Origin: Arion vulgaris
Taxonomy: Eukaryota; Mollusca; Gastropoda; Stylommatophora; Arionidae
Direction of reading: 5' to 3'
Assembly: GCA_020796225.1 (NCBI GenBank)
Contig: CM036759.1
Span: forward strand, 64,822,590-64,886,589
DNA length: 64,000 nt
In this document: positions 53,665 through 64,000 of the stretch, piece after piece
Numbering within the stretch: position 1 is the stretch's first letter
How the letters are laid out: every line of letters starts with the position of its first letter
Notes under the pieces: model-generated
The model's database searches: none
What the model saw: the letters and a program-made list of their open reading frames with translations, nothing else
What the model was told of the DNA's origin: nothing
Translations under genes and position numbers: made by a program

Positions 53665-53962
53665 TCGATACATCATTACATCGTCATCGCACCATCCTCC
53701 TCCTCCTCCTCATCATTAGCATCACCATAGTCGTCATCATATCATCACCATAGTCGCCATAATCATCATCCTTATGTCGTCCTTATCTCATCATCTCATA
53801 TACATCGTCAATATCGTGAGCATCATTGACACCATCATCATCGTCATTGTCATCATTCATCATCTTTTCATAATTGTCATCATCATCATTCTTTTCAACA
53901 TCATCAATATCGTCAACAACAACAGCATCATCATCGTCATCAACAGCATCAGCATCATCTCT
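53665..53962. repeat. ATC/GTC trinucleotide-rich simple sequence
   Basis: Imperfect (CAT)n/(CGT)n with CATCATCGTCATC motifs and ACA interruptions. The 80-codon Ile/Ser-rich frame is low complexity. Confidence 0.88.
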
Positions 53963-53965
53963 TTC

Positions 53966-54215
53966 TTATACATGAATAGTTCAGCGGCAGTGCAGGAACT
54001 CCGCAACACCGGCTAGGATCCCCGATATAATTTAGAATATTGTAAAACTGTTGTGTATGAATTTTATTTGTTAATCTTTCTAATGAACTTTGCCCGGGCA
54101 GCGACTTTTCAGTTTCTCAGCTTAATCTTCTCGATTTTGAACTACTAAGAGTTCTTTTAGTGCTCAAGTTGCACACGGGACCTACGTTTTATCGTCCGTC
54201 TCAGTATCATTCACG
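53966..54215 (-). mobile_element. SINE A, middle portion
   Basis: CAGCGGCAGTGCAGGAACTC, GAACTTTGCCCGGGCAGCGA and GACCTACGTTTTATCGTCCG. Both ends of the element are missing. Confidence 0.87.
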
Positions 54216-54379
54216 GTATGGGAAGAGTTACACTATGCAAACTATTGAATTTAATATTTGAAATGGTATATAAATGAAAAAAATAGGAGCATTACATTAA
54301 CAATGACGTAGGCAAATCTGTAGATAAGACATCGTTTATTTGATAACATGTTTCTCTTTTTTACTGTAAAAGTTTTTTT

Positions 54380-54885
54380 TAATGGAACTTCGACAATTGC
54401 GTGAAATTTATAAGAACGATTTTCTGTTCAACACTATGTTACCAGTGTCAAACATGGACAATAACATGCAGCTAATGACGAGAAATCATAATTCAGAGAT
54501 GAGGTGTCTAAGAAGAGCTGCAGGTGTGACAATAAGAAACAAAATTAGAAATGAAGAAATTAGATGAAGACTGGATGTGAAACCAGTCATGCAATTCATA
54601 AAAGAAAACCAGATTAAATGGTTTGGACACCTGACATAAATGCCCTGGTATCTCCTACCACAGAGAGCCACACAGAAAAAGTATAACGAGTACAGAAGCA
54701 AAGGAAGACACGCAATAGATGGACGACGGCATTAAGAACAGCCTTTATAAAATGAATAGCAACTTACAAAGTACATTAGAACAAGCACACACAAGATCAC
54801 TACCACCCACCCTCCTCTTCAACACTTCTATCAAGAAGTAAATGGTGGAAGAAAAGAAGAAGAAGAAAGAGGGTGAAAATGATTT
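54380..54885 (+). mobile_element. LINE C-terminal fragment with (GAA)n end
   Basis: Encodes NSEMRCLRRAAGVTIRNKIR, NEEIR, a stop, then VKPVMQFIKENQIKWFGHLT and further degraded sequence. It ends in AAGAAGAAGAAG at about 54849-54868. Related to LINE J. Confidence 0.82.
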
Positions 54886-55255
54886 ATTTCACGTGGTTGC
54901 CTGTAGCGGATTCATATTACCAACAGAGGGAAGCTCGTCTTTAATAATACAGTTCAAATTGAGAACAGAAGGACAATCTGTAGAGTGGTAGGGAGACTAC
55001 TATTCTCAACACCTAGAGTTGCAAATTTCATCAGGCGAACATGTGGCTGGAAATTAACGGGTAACACCTCTGGTATGCGATGCTGAGGTCAGTCATATGC
55101 GTTACCAAAAAATTGACGTGAGTGTGAGGAAATTGTTGTAGTTGAGTACTGGTTTTTAACTCTTGGAATGCGACACGCCATCTGGCAAACCGCTCTAGTA
55201 TAACCGATTTTTCGACATGAAGTGTCATAATGTTTTATTAAAACTACATTAATCA
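54886..55255. other. Unique stretch
   Basis: Nothing recognised. Confidence 0.4.
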
Positions 55256-55263
55256 GTCAGATC

Positions 55264-55607
55264 GTAGCCTCCGATAACCATACGGCCAGCGGGCTTAGTA
55301 AAAATCTAGGAACTAAGACTACAACCGTCGTGTGATCTCGCATTCCAGTATTGTTGTGTAAAGAGGAATACATTTTAAAATCAACACAAAATGCTAAATC
55401 AAGTTTGTATTATGTTACAAGTCAAGTTTAACAATAAAGAATATCAATATTATTCATATTTGTCATCAATAAGTAACCATAGACTCATAGAATTGAGTAA
55501 AATTGCAAAAAAGCTTGCAGTTTTCTATCAAACATAAAAAAACCGCCCCAACACAAAACTAGGTCATGGTTTGCCCGGTCAATTATGTGGCCTAAGAGTT
55601 GGCTGTG
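55264..55607. mobile_element. hAT-like MITE, copy 2 (344 bp)
   Basis: Flanked by GTCAGATC at 55256-55263 and 55608-55615. The interior shares ATTTTAAAATCAACACAAAA, AAGTTTAACAATAA and AACCATAGACTCA with copy 1 at 31520-31879. The right end, GGCCTAAGAGTTGGCTGTG, complements the copy 1 terminus. The left terminus is diverged. Confidence 0.85.
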
Positions 55608-55615
55608 GTCAGATC

Positions 55616-56140
55616 AAATGTTCTGAATCAATGATTCACTGACACTCAAAAGATGACAGGTAGACAGTAGACTATTCTGCAACTTTAGACCCACTGTCAG
55701 ATCAGATGTTTCATATGCTACCGTATGACAGTAGACGGTACTTTCTGCAACTGTTAGACCTACAGCCTTGTGGATGGGGACTCCAGAGAATTAAGGACTA
55801 GGGGAATAAGCCCTGAGAAATGCATCACTGCCTTGTGGGTTAGCACGGTTATACAGAAGGCTAGAGGAGTAAACCTTGACCACAAATCCGGAGGAAAGGA
55901 CAGTTGATGGTTTTGTGTGTATTTCATTCCATCTTCTGGCATTCCATCCCTGCAAACCTTGTTTGATTCCTAACGTATGGACTTTGTCTTACCTTTGGAT
56001 GGGGTTTATGCAAAATGGGCAAGGCAAGTTTTTCATATTAGCTGCACATGCTAAGCATAAATGGAGAGGGCACTTCATCCTTGCTTTCGGCATAGACTTA
56101 GGGAGAAACTGAAATACAAGAGAGACAAGCACACGCTGAG
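55616..56140. other. Unique stretch
   Basis: A short repeated phrase (GACAGTAGAC near 55660 and 55729). Nothing else recognised. Confidence 0.4.
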
Positions 56141-56142
56141 AA

Positions 56143-56556
56143 GTTGATTGATTGTTTGATTAATTGAACCATCATTGCACTTCGATGAGTAACCATGTGT
56201 TCCCCGATCTCTTTCTTACACAGGTTAGACCTCAGCGGAGTGCCGAACTCCGAGCACGACGATGGTCTCAGATGAAAATATTATGTAGGAAGTTTATTTT
56301 TTCTCTTTTAAGGAATTTTGCCAGGGTGGCGGATTTTCCAGCCTATTCTTCTCGATTTTGAACTGCAAAGGGTTCTTTTAGTGCTCAAATTGAACACGGG
56401 ACCTCCGTTTTATCGTCTGTTTCCAATAGGACTAGGAACTCGATCTCAAATACACTGAGACCAGGTTGGAAAATATTCTGATGGTTCCACGAGGAGCGAA
56501 CCGAGTACCTTTAGAATGAGAGGGGCGCTTTGTCTCTACACCACATTCTCGCCCTC
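56143..56556 (-). mobile_element. SINE A, nearly full-length
   Basis: Tail remnant GATTGATTGTTTGATTAATT, then the A body on the minus strand (GACCTCCGTTTTATCGTCTG, AATATTCTGATGGTTCCACG) and the degraded tRNA-like head. Confidence 0.88.
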
Positions 56557-56605
56557 ACTTAAATGTGCAAGCTCTCATCGTTCTGAAGTAATCATAATTT
56601 TCACA

Positions 56606-56933
56606 TCATCTTCTTCTTCTGTTTCTTCTTTGAACGTTTCCCTAGCGACCACTGGTTCAACCACTCTTTATGGTTTGTATGTGATCTGAGCCTAAGACAG
56701 TAGATCAAGCACATCTTAGCTATGCCGTACTACTGTATCTGCATGATCTGAGCTAAGAGCGACTGTACGTTTGCAGTAATGCACCACGTACAGCACATCC
56801 GATTTCTGCGACGCTTTGTGTTTACTAAGGTAACTTTCCTAGGCCCTACCTCAGCCACCTCTTACGACATGCCTTGTAGGTAACAGTGTTACTGTTATTT
56901 GCTCCCATTGCAAGCCCCGGCAACATACGTTTG
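56606..56933 (-). mobile_element. SINE C with 12-bp target duplication
   Basis: Flanked by ATAATTTTCACA at 56594-56605 and 56934-56945. The minus strand runs from an ACGTATGTTGCCGGGGCTTG head through GCATGTCGTAAGAGGTGGCT to CAGTCGCTCTTAGCTCAGAT, then an internal duplication of about 75 bp (the GATCTGAGC block is present twice), and a (GAA)n-type tail. Confidence 0.9.
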
Positions 56934-56945
56934 ATAATTTTCACA

Positions 56946-57258
56946 AACTACCTGGACTTTCTTAAACATACAAACACGTTAGTGCGTAACATTAAATGGT
57001 TTACCTTATCCTAACTTAACACCTTGCCAGAACTGAGTGACACCAAACACACGTGCTTCTCACGTGGCAGGCATCTTCTCTTCTAACGATTCGACCACTC
57101 ATTCTAAAACTATTAGATTTCAGAGCCACTAACTCTAGACTACTTATTTCCCCTTGACCGATGCCGTGTGGAGTTATGGTTCTTGTCTAAGACAATTTTA
57201 TTAAGATAAGAGTTACCTTGGCAGAAAAGATAGGAATCTGACAGAATTCAGTTTGACC
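56946..57258. other. Unique stretch
   Basis: Nothing recognised. Confidence 0.4.
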
Positions 57259-57261
57259 GCA

Positions 57262-57612
57262 GGTCCTGATCTTAGTGTAGGTGGGATCGAGTTCCTAGTC
57301 CTATCGGAGACAGACGATAAAACGTAGGTCCTGTGTTCAATTTGAACACGTAAAAGAACCCCTGGCAGTCTCGATGACATCGATGAAGAGCAGGCTGGAA
57401 AGCCTCTGTCGCACAAGCCGGCAAAATTGCATTTTCAAAGATTGCAAATCAAAGAATAGTTGACAAAATATCTTCATCATCTTCAAAATCTACATTTGGG
57501 AACCTCGCCTGTTCTACAGAGTCCGTGCACTGCCGCTGAGATCTTCCTGTGTAAAAAAGAGATCGGAGCACCCATGAGTACACATCAAATTGCAATGATG
57601 ATGGTCCTCATT
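57262..57612 (+). mobile_element. SINE A, 5'-truncated
   Basis: GATCTTAGTGTAGGTGGGAT, CCTATCGGAGACAGACGATA, GAAGAGCAGGCTGGAAAGCC and CACTGCCGCTGAGATCTTCC. The 3' end TGATGATGGTCCT is followed by ATC repeats instead of (TCAA)n. Confidence 0.87.
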
Positions 57613-57616
57613 TTCA

Positions 57617-58015
57617 TCATCATCAGGTGCCGTGCCGGCTGGCGAAGGCGATCATGGATCTCCACAAATCTCTGTCTCTGGTATTGCTATCATCTCAGAT
57701 GTTGACGCTCTTTGGTGCCACGAAGTCAGGCTATCCTAAATTATCTCTCTCTGTCTTCCCTCGATTTTACCGGTTGTCACAATGTGTTCTAAACATCCCA
57801 TCCTCATCACATGTCCGAAAATGATGACTGTCTCTTTCTTATATTGATGATAAGCTTTCTCTGTGTCGTGATCTCATTCAACAACTCAACATTAGTGATT
57901 TTAGCAGTCCATGGGATTCTCATCATTCTTCTGTATAACCACATCTCTGTGGAGATTTTTCGATTTGTTTGTTTATTGTCCATGATTCGCTTCCGTATGT
58001 CAGTATTGGTTCTAA
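57617..58015 (-). mobile_element. LINE E, 3' end
   Basis: The minus strand starts with a PILTYGSESWTINKQI-like motif and continues with an HVMRMG-like region and GKIEGRQRE-type residues down to the GGCACCTGAT end. It is more diverged than the copy at 30218-30545. A short (TCAA)n run follows at 58036-58082. Confidence 0.82.
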
Positions 58016-58035
58016 TTAGTACACGCTGGTCCTAT

Positions 58036-58048
58036 CAATCAATCAATC

Positions 58049-58082
<34 letters not shown>
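58036..58082. repeat. (TCAA)n microsatellite
   Basis: Tetranucleotide run like the SINE A tail, preceded by GGTCCTA as in SINE A, so it is probably a 3' scrap of that SINE. Confidence 0.85.
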
Positions 58083-58084
<2 letters not shown>

Positions 58085-58139
58085 TCTCTGCCTACTACGA
58101 TCTCTCCTACCATTTACTTTACCCGTTGTCTTCTACATG

Positions 58140-60680
58140 TTTCACATACCTATCTTCTTACACATTCCACGGATTGTCTGATTCAATAGTTTCACATACC
58201 TATCTTCTTACTACATTCTACGGGATTGTCTGATTCAATAGTTTCACATACCTATCTTCTTACTACATTCTACGGGATTGTCTGATTCAATAGTTTCACA
58301 TACCTATCTTCTTACTACATTCTACGGGATTGTCTGATTCAATAGTTTCACATACCTATCTTCTTACTACATTCCACGGGATTGTCTGATTCAATAGTTT
58401 CACATACCTATCTTCTTACTACATTCTACGGGATTGTCTGATTCAATAGTTTCACATACCTATCTTCTTACTACATTCTACGGGATTGTCTGATTCAATA
58501 GTTTCACATACCTATCTTCTTACTACATTCTACGGGATTGTCTGATTCAATAGTTTCACATACCTATCTTCTTACTACATTCCACGGGATTGTCTGATTC
58601 AATAGTTTCACATACCTATCTTCTTACTACATTCCACGGGATTGTCTGATTCAATAGTTTCACATACCTATCTTCTTACTACATTCTACGGGATTGTCTG
58701 ATTCAATAGTTTCACATACCTATCTTCTTACTACATTCTACGGGATTGTCTGATTCAATAGTTTCACATACCTATCTTCTTACTACATTCTACGGGATTG
58801 TCTGATTCAATAGTTTCACATACCTATCTTCTTACTACATTCTACGGGATTGTCTGATTCAATAGTTTCACATACCTATCTTCTTACTACATTCTACGGG
58901 ATTGTCTGATTCAATAGTTTCACATACCTATCTTCTTACTACATTCTACGGGATTGTCTGATTCAATAGTTTCACATACCTATCTTCTTACTACATTCTA
59001 CGGGATTGTCTGATTCAATAGTTTCACATACCTATCTTCTTACTACATTCTACGGGATTGTCTGATTCAATAGTTTCACATACCTATCTTCTTACTACAT
59101 TCTACGGGATTGTCTGATTCAATAGTTTCACATACCTATCTTCTTACTACATTCTACGGGATTGTCTGATTCAATAGTTTCACATACCTATCTTCTTACT
59201 ACATTCTACGGGATTGTCTGATTCAATAGTTTCACATACCTATCTTCTTACTACATTCTACGGGATTGTCTGATTCAATAGTTTCACATACCTATCTTCT
59301 TACTACATTCTACGGGATTGTCTGATTCAATAGTTTCACATACCTATCTTCTTACTACATTCTACGGGATTGTCTGATTCAATAGTTTCACATACCTATC
59401 TTCTTACTACATTCTACGGGATTGTCTGATTCAATAGTTTCACATACCTATCTTCTTACTACATTCTACGGGATTGTCTGATTCAATAGTTTCACATACC
59501 TATCTTCTTACTACATTCCACGGGATTGTCTGATTCAATAGTTTCACATACCTATCTTCTTACTACATTCCACGGGATTGTCTGATTCAATAGTTTCACA
59601 TACCTATCTTCTTACTACATTCTACGGGATTGTCTGATTCAATAGTTTCACATACCTATCTTCTTACTACATTCTACGGGATTGTCTGATTCAATAGTTT
59701 CACATACCTATCTTCTTACTACATTCTACGGGATTGTCTGATTCAATAGTTTCACATACCTATCTTCTTACTACATTCTACGGGATTGTCTGATTCAATA
59801 GTTTCACATACCTATCTTCTTACTACATTCTACGGGATTGTCTGATTCAATAGTTTCACATACCTATCTTCTTACTACATTCCACGGGATTGTCTGATTC
59901 AATAGTTTCACATACCTATCTTCTTACTACATTCCACGGGATTGTCTGATTCAATAGTTTCACATACCTATCTTCTTACTACATTCCACGGGATTGTCTG
60001 ATTCAATAGTTTCACATACCTATCTTCTTACTACATTCCACGGGATTGTCTGATTCAATAGTTTCACATACCTATCTTCTTACTACATTCCACGGGATTG
60101 TCTGATTCAATAGTTTCACATACCTATCTTCTTACTACATTCCACGGGATTGTCTGATTCAATAGTTTCACATACCTATCTTCTTACTACATTCTACGGG
60201 ATTGTCTGATTCAATAGTTTCACATACCTATCTTCTTACTACATTCCACGGGATTGTCTGATTCAATAGTTTCACATACCTATCTTCTTACTACATTCTA
60301 CGGGATTGTCTGATTCAATAGTTTCACATACCTATCTTCTTACTACATTCCACGGGATTGTCTGATTCAATAGTTTCACATACCTATCTTCTTACTACAT
60401 TCTACGGGATTGTCTGATTCAATAGTTTCACATACCTATCTTCTTACTACATTCCACGGGATTGTCTGATTCAATAGTTTCACATACCTATCTTCTTACT
60501 ACATTCTACGGGATTGTCTGATTCAATAGTTTCACATACCTATCTTCTTACTACATTCTACGGGATTGTCTGATTCAATAGTTTCACATACCTATCTTCT
60601 TACTACATTCTACGGGATTGTCTGATTCAATAGTTTCACATACCTATCTTCTTACTACATTCTACGGGATTGTCTGATTC
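58140..60680. repeat. 52-bp minisatellite, ~49 copies
   Basis: Unit GTCTGATTCAATAGTTTCAC plus ATACCTATCTTCTTACTACATT-type sequence and CTACGGGATT. Essentially the only variant is TTCTACGGG versus TTCCACGGG. The first copy at 58140-58190 is slightly diverged. The array ends at the exact point where the LINE begins. Confidence 0.97.
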
Positions 60681-62272
60681 CTTCCTTTCCTTTGCGTTCC
60701 CGACCTAGCCTGATGGACCAACTTCTATCATGAATTTTACTGTTGTTTTTTGGGACTCTGTTCCTCCGTACAGCTTTTCGCGAAGCTCTGTGTGTTGTGG
60801 CCAGTACTCTTTTCGTATACCTGCTAAACGTTGACAGTCTTGCAAGACGTGTTCTGCCGTCATGTCTGCCATATTGCATGGGCACAGGCTAGTTGTGCCA
60901 ATTTTAAATTTATGGAACATGTGGGCTCTGAGCTTGTTGTGTCAGGTACGGAGGCGAAATATGGCAACTTGTTCACTGCGAGAGAGACCATAGTATCCGT
61001 CACTGTCTGTGTATTGAGGGTGATCTTTTGTCCATTTGCTTCTATAGTGCGAACCGATGGTTGTTTTGACTTCTCATAGCTGATCTCGAGATCAGTCTGG
61101 GGTAGTCGCCCGCCCTCTTTGGCTAGCTTGTCGGCCGCTTTGTTTCCCCTAATGTTGCAGTGTGACGGTATCCACTGGATGACAGTGCGTTTGAGTGAAC
61201 TCGTTAGTTCAGCGAGGGACGTTTGAGCTCATTCATCTCAGTTTTGCCGACGCATTTGAGTGCCGTGATGACCGATAGAGCATCGGTGAATATCACGACA
61301 TTGTTGCGTGTAGTGTTTCTTCTCTCCAAGATCATTTCGGCCGCTTCTTTGATTGCCTCTGCCTCTGCTCGGTAGTTATTCGAGTATTTGCCAGTTGCAA
61401 TCGCTTTCTTGACCGTGACTTTCTTTGAGATTTTAAGCACTATTCCTCCTCCGCCGTCGCTTATTGCGTTGTTTGCCGATCCGTCCGTGTAGACGTGCGT
61501 CCACTCATTTTCAGGGTACTCTGATTCTATGTGTTCTTCTGCTGCAGTTTTTCTGTCGAGGTTTGTTTGATCCCTTTTGCTCAGTATGCCTGGGATTGAT
61601 TCCCTTAGTTCTGGCATTTTTGTTTTCCATGGCGGACATTTGTCAATTGTCGGGATTGGTTTGGGTGTGCATTTGGACAGGACTGGATGGTCTGTGGTCA
61701 GTGCGTTAGAGATTCTAACGAAGTTAGATCTCTGTATTCTCCACTTTCCGGATTCATACATTCTTTCATGCATTGGGTGAGATTTGAGCCGTTTGAGTTT
61801 TCCGCAAGTACTACTACTTTCTTGTCCCTTCGGTCAGTCATTGGTTGGATGCCTGTGATGGTCTCCATCGCCTTGATGGGCGTGGACTTTATGGCTCAAG
61901 TGATAATGCGTAGGGCCCGGTTTTGACTGCTGCTCACTTTTGCGAATTGCTTGTTCGATGCATTGCTCCACGCTGCCATACCGTACTCTAGGACCGGTCG
62001 CACTCTACCAGAGTAAAGTGTCTTGAGAATTCTGCTGTTTGCTCCCATGTGGAACCTGCGAGTTTACGCATCATTGTTAGCCTGTGTCTCGCTTTTGTCG
62101 TAGCATTTTCGATCTGGGTGCACCAAGTCAGCTTTCTGTCGAGTGTGACTCCTAGGTACGTTGGGGTTTTATTTTCTGGAAGGTTCTGCCCATTGACTTT
62201 AAGCGTTATCTTGTAATCCTTGTTATTCTGGGAGAACACAGTGTAAGTGGTCTTTGAAGGATTTATTTTCAT
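60681..62272 (-). mobile_element. LINE with RNase H domain, 5'-truncated, 9-bp target duplication
   Basis: Flanked by GTCTGATTC at 60672-60680 and 62273-62281. Reading the minus strand from 62272: end of the RT domain (MKINPSKTTYTVFS, PTYLGVTLDRKLTWCTQIEN). After frame changes comes a linker (MHERMYESGKWRIQ at 61773) and RNase H with HVYTDGSAN (first Asp, about 61472-61490), YRAEAEAI (catalytic Glu, about 61351-61377) and VVIFTDALS (second Asp, about 61274-61296). A frameshift near 61205 precedes WIPSHCNIRGNKAADKLAKE. The protein ends with CPCNMADMTAEHVLQDCQRL and a natural-looking stop near 60705. This is an I/jockey-like LINE. The catalytic acidic residues are present, but frameshifts make it inactive. 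Confidence 0.92.
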
Positions 62273-62281
62273 GTCTGATTC

Positions 62282-62660
62282 AATATGTTTTGTGCTGTGT
62301 AAGAAGTGAATTTCTTCAATTCTGTCGTATCCTTTGCTTGGTAAAGACTGCTTAGTCAAAACGTTGCTGTCAGGTCCGTGCTGTGCTATGATACAAAGAG
62401 GCGGCTGCATCAGGCGGCACCGTAATGGGGCGACATAAGCAGAGAAATCAAAATACAATTTGAATCATTGAATAATTAAAAATCTTTACGCAACATTTTT
62501 TTTTATATTGGTCTATGTTATTCCGATATTGATGTATGCAATTTATGATGTATACATGGGGCGGCATTTCGAAGACTTGGATCATACTGAGAAAATATAC
62601 CGCACGATCCTGGCTGTTGTGTAGTGTTATTGTTTTTGTATTTTGTAAAACTACAGTTCT
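62282..62660. other. Unique stretch
   Basis: No recognised family. It is the original flank of the LINE insertion. Confidence 0.4.
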
Positions 62661-62671
62661 TTGTTTTAACG

Positions 62672-63385
62672 TGTTCCGCCATTGCTACATAGTTTTACTG
62701 CAGTCTTCCTTATATGTTCCGCCGGGCTACCATTGCTACATAGTTTTACTGCAGTCTTCTCTTATATGTTCCGCCGGGCTACCATTGCTACATCGTTTTA
62801 CTGCAGTCTTCCCTTATATGTTCCGCCGGGCTACCATTGCTACATAGTTTTACTGCAGTCTTCCCTTATATGTTCCGCCGGGCTACCATTGCTACATAGT
62901 TTTACTGCAGTCTTCTCTTATATGTTCCGCCGGGCTACCATTGCTACATAGTTTTACTGCAGTCTTCCCTTATATGTTCCGCCGGGCTACCATTGCTACA
63001 TAGTTTTACTGCAGTCTTCCTTATATGTTCCGTGGCTACCATTGCTACATAGTTTTACTGCAGTCTTCTCTTATATGTTCCGCCGGGCTACCATTGCTAC
63101 ATAGTTTTACTGCAGTCTTCTCTTATATGTTCCACGGGCTACCATTGCTACATAGTTTTCTGCAGTCTTTCTTATATGTTCCGCCGGGCTACCATTGCTA
63201 CATAGTTTTACTGCAGTCTTCCCTTATATGTTCCGCCGGGCTACCATTGCTACATAGTTTTACTGCAGTCTTCTCTTATATATTCTGCCGGGCTACCATT
63301 GCTACATAGTTTTACTGCAGTCTTCTCGTATATGTTCCGCCGGGCTACCATTGTTACACAGTTTTACTGTAACCTTCTCTTATAT
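62672..63385. repeat. 52-bp minisatellite, ~14 copies
   Basis: Unit ATTGCTACATAGTTTTACTG plus CAGTCTTCCCTTATATGTTC and CGCCGGGCTACC. CTTCTCTT and CTTCCCTT alternate. A few short deletions near 63020-63180. Same length as, but unrelated to, the 58-60.7 kb unit. Confidence 0.96.
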
Positions 63386-63389
63386 AGAT

Positions 63390-63715
63390 AATATTACATT
63401 CTAGAGAAATATAATAACAATAATACAAATAAGGACAGAGAGAAAAATTCAGAGAATGTAACAAAATTCGTGAAAGACTGACAAAAATAATACAAATAGT
63501 AATCGTATGTGTATGCACAACGGCGCGCCAAAGCTGGCGATGTTATCAGTACGGCACGAACAGTGTTAACAGCCTCGGTGGAAATCAAATCTTCGTTCTG
63601 GATAAAGCACTTTTGCCAAAGATAAACTCATTACCTGTACTGATGAGGTGTGTCAAGTTCCAAGAGGTTGCTGAAGAGACTAATCAACGCTATCGTTGGA
63701 CGTACTGTTCCAAAA
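63390..63715. other. Unique stretch
   Basis: Nothing recognised. Confidence 0.4.
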
Positions 63716-63729
63716 TAAATGGAAGTTGC

Positions 63730-64000
63730 AGACTGGACAACGGTTGGGGGTAGAGATGGGAGTAAAGATGACTGGACTATCGTTGGGGTAAGATGGAGTA
63801 AAGATGGCTGGACTATCGTTGGGGGTAGAGATTGGAGTAAAGATGACTGGACTATCGTTGGGGAGGTAGAGATGGAGTAAGAGATAGACTGGACTATCGT
63901 TAGGTAAGATGGGGGTATAAGATGGCTGGACTATGTTGGGGGGGTAGAGATGGGGTAGATCGGACTATCGTTGGGGGGAGATGGAGTAAAGATGCTGGAC
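63730..64000. repeat. ~38-40 bp degenerate array, runs off the window
   Basis: Core GACTGGACTATCGTTGGGG plus GTAGAGATGGGAGTAAAGAT, about 6-7 copies, with many indels in runs of G. Confidence 0.88.

Noticed and set aside
2967..58082. SINE A and LINE E as a retrotransposition pair because both have a TCAA/TTGA tail
   Set aside because: On the respective sense strands SINE A ends in (TCAA)n and LINE E in (TTGA)n, which are complementary, not the same. A shared 3' end is not shown.

Overview
The window looks like AT-rich eukaryotic, probably invertebrate, intergenic DNA. No host protein-coding gene, rRNA gene or convincing tRNA gene can be supported. The longest open frames are by-products of tandem arrays or broken pieces of non-LTR retrotransposons. 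The C-terminal sequences of several LINE fragments (for example a run reading MWFYRRILRIPWTAKKTN) are of the endonuclease/reverse-transcriptase type that is very common in molluscs and other marine invertebrates. I therefore lean towards a lophotrochozoan, probably a mollusc. That is inference from family resemblance, not proof.

Layout. 1-3.0 kb: a ~51-copy 54/55-bp minisatellite running into the 3' half of a tRNA-derived SINE (called A here). 3.2-4.7 kb: 53-bp array. 4.7-7.5 kb: mixed SINE and LINE fragments. 7.75-11.1 kb: an antisense LINE 3' end (called E) carrying a 57-copy 40-bp array and two nested SINEs. 12.2-17.6 kb: a ~193-copy 28-bp array with higher-order structure. 17.9-18.7 kb: 31-bp and 22-bp arrays. 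18.8-22.1 kb: SINE A copies and several LINE 3' ends nested in one another. 22.1-22.8 kb: a second 28-bp array related to the first. 23.4-27.1 kb: LINE fragment, GATA-rich DNA and a long polypyrimidine tract split by an unidentified 1.2-kb segment. 28.3-30.2 kb: the best-preserved LINE. 30.5-32.1 kb: nested SINE, hAT-like MITE and arrays. 33.0-35.4 kb: nested LINEs. 36.0-43.6 kb: three arrays (28, 30 and 38 bp) between LINE pieces. 44-45.4 kb: nested SINEs with a 19-bp array. 46.3-48.6 kb: LINE 3' end, a hAT-like MITE and a 32-bp array. 49-57.6 kb: scattered LINE, SINE and MITE copies. 58.1-60.7 kb: a 49-copy 52-bp array abutting a LINE with an RNase H domain (60.7-62.3 kb). 62.7-63.4 kb: another 52-bp array. 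63.7-64 kb: a degenerate array running off the window.

How the parts fit together. Several arrays are amplified internal segments of transposable elements whose unamplified copies lie elsewhere in the same window. SINE A, SINE F (at two different internal positions in two copies), LINE E, a LINE stop-codon/3'-tail segment, and a nascent four-copy case inside a LINE all show this. The window reads as a place where mobile elements land, are cut up by later insertions, and seed minisatellites. Target-site duplications, read directly from the sequence, date many of the insertions relative to one another. Family names A-F and G-J are local labels. Copy numbers come from length divided by period, and array lengths may be affected by assembly.
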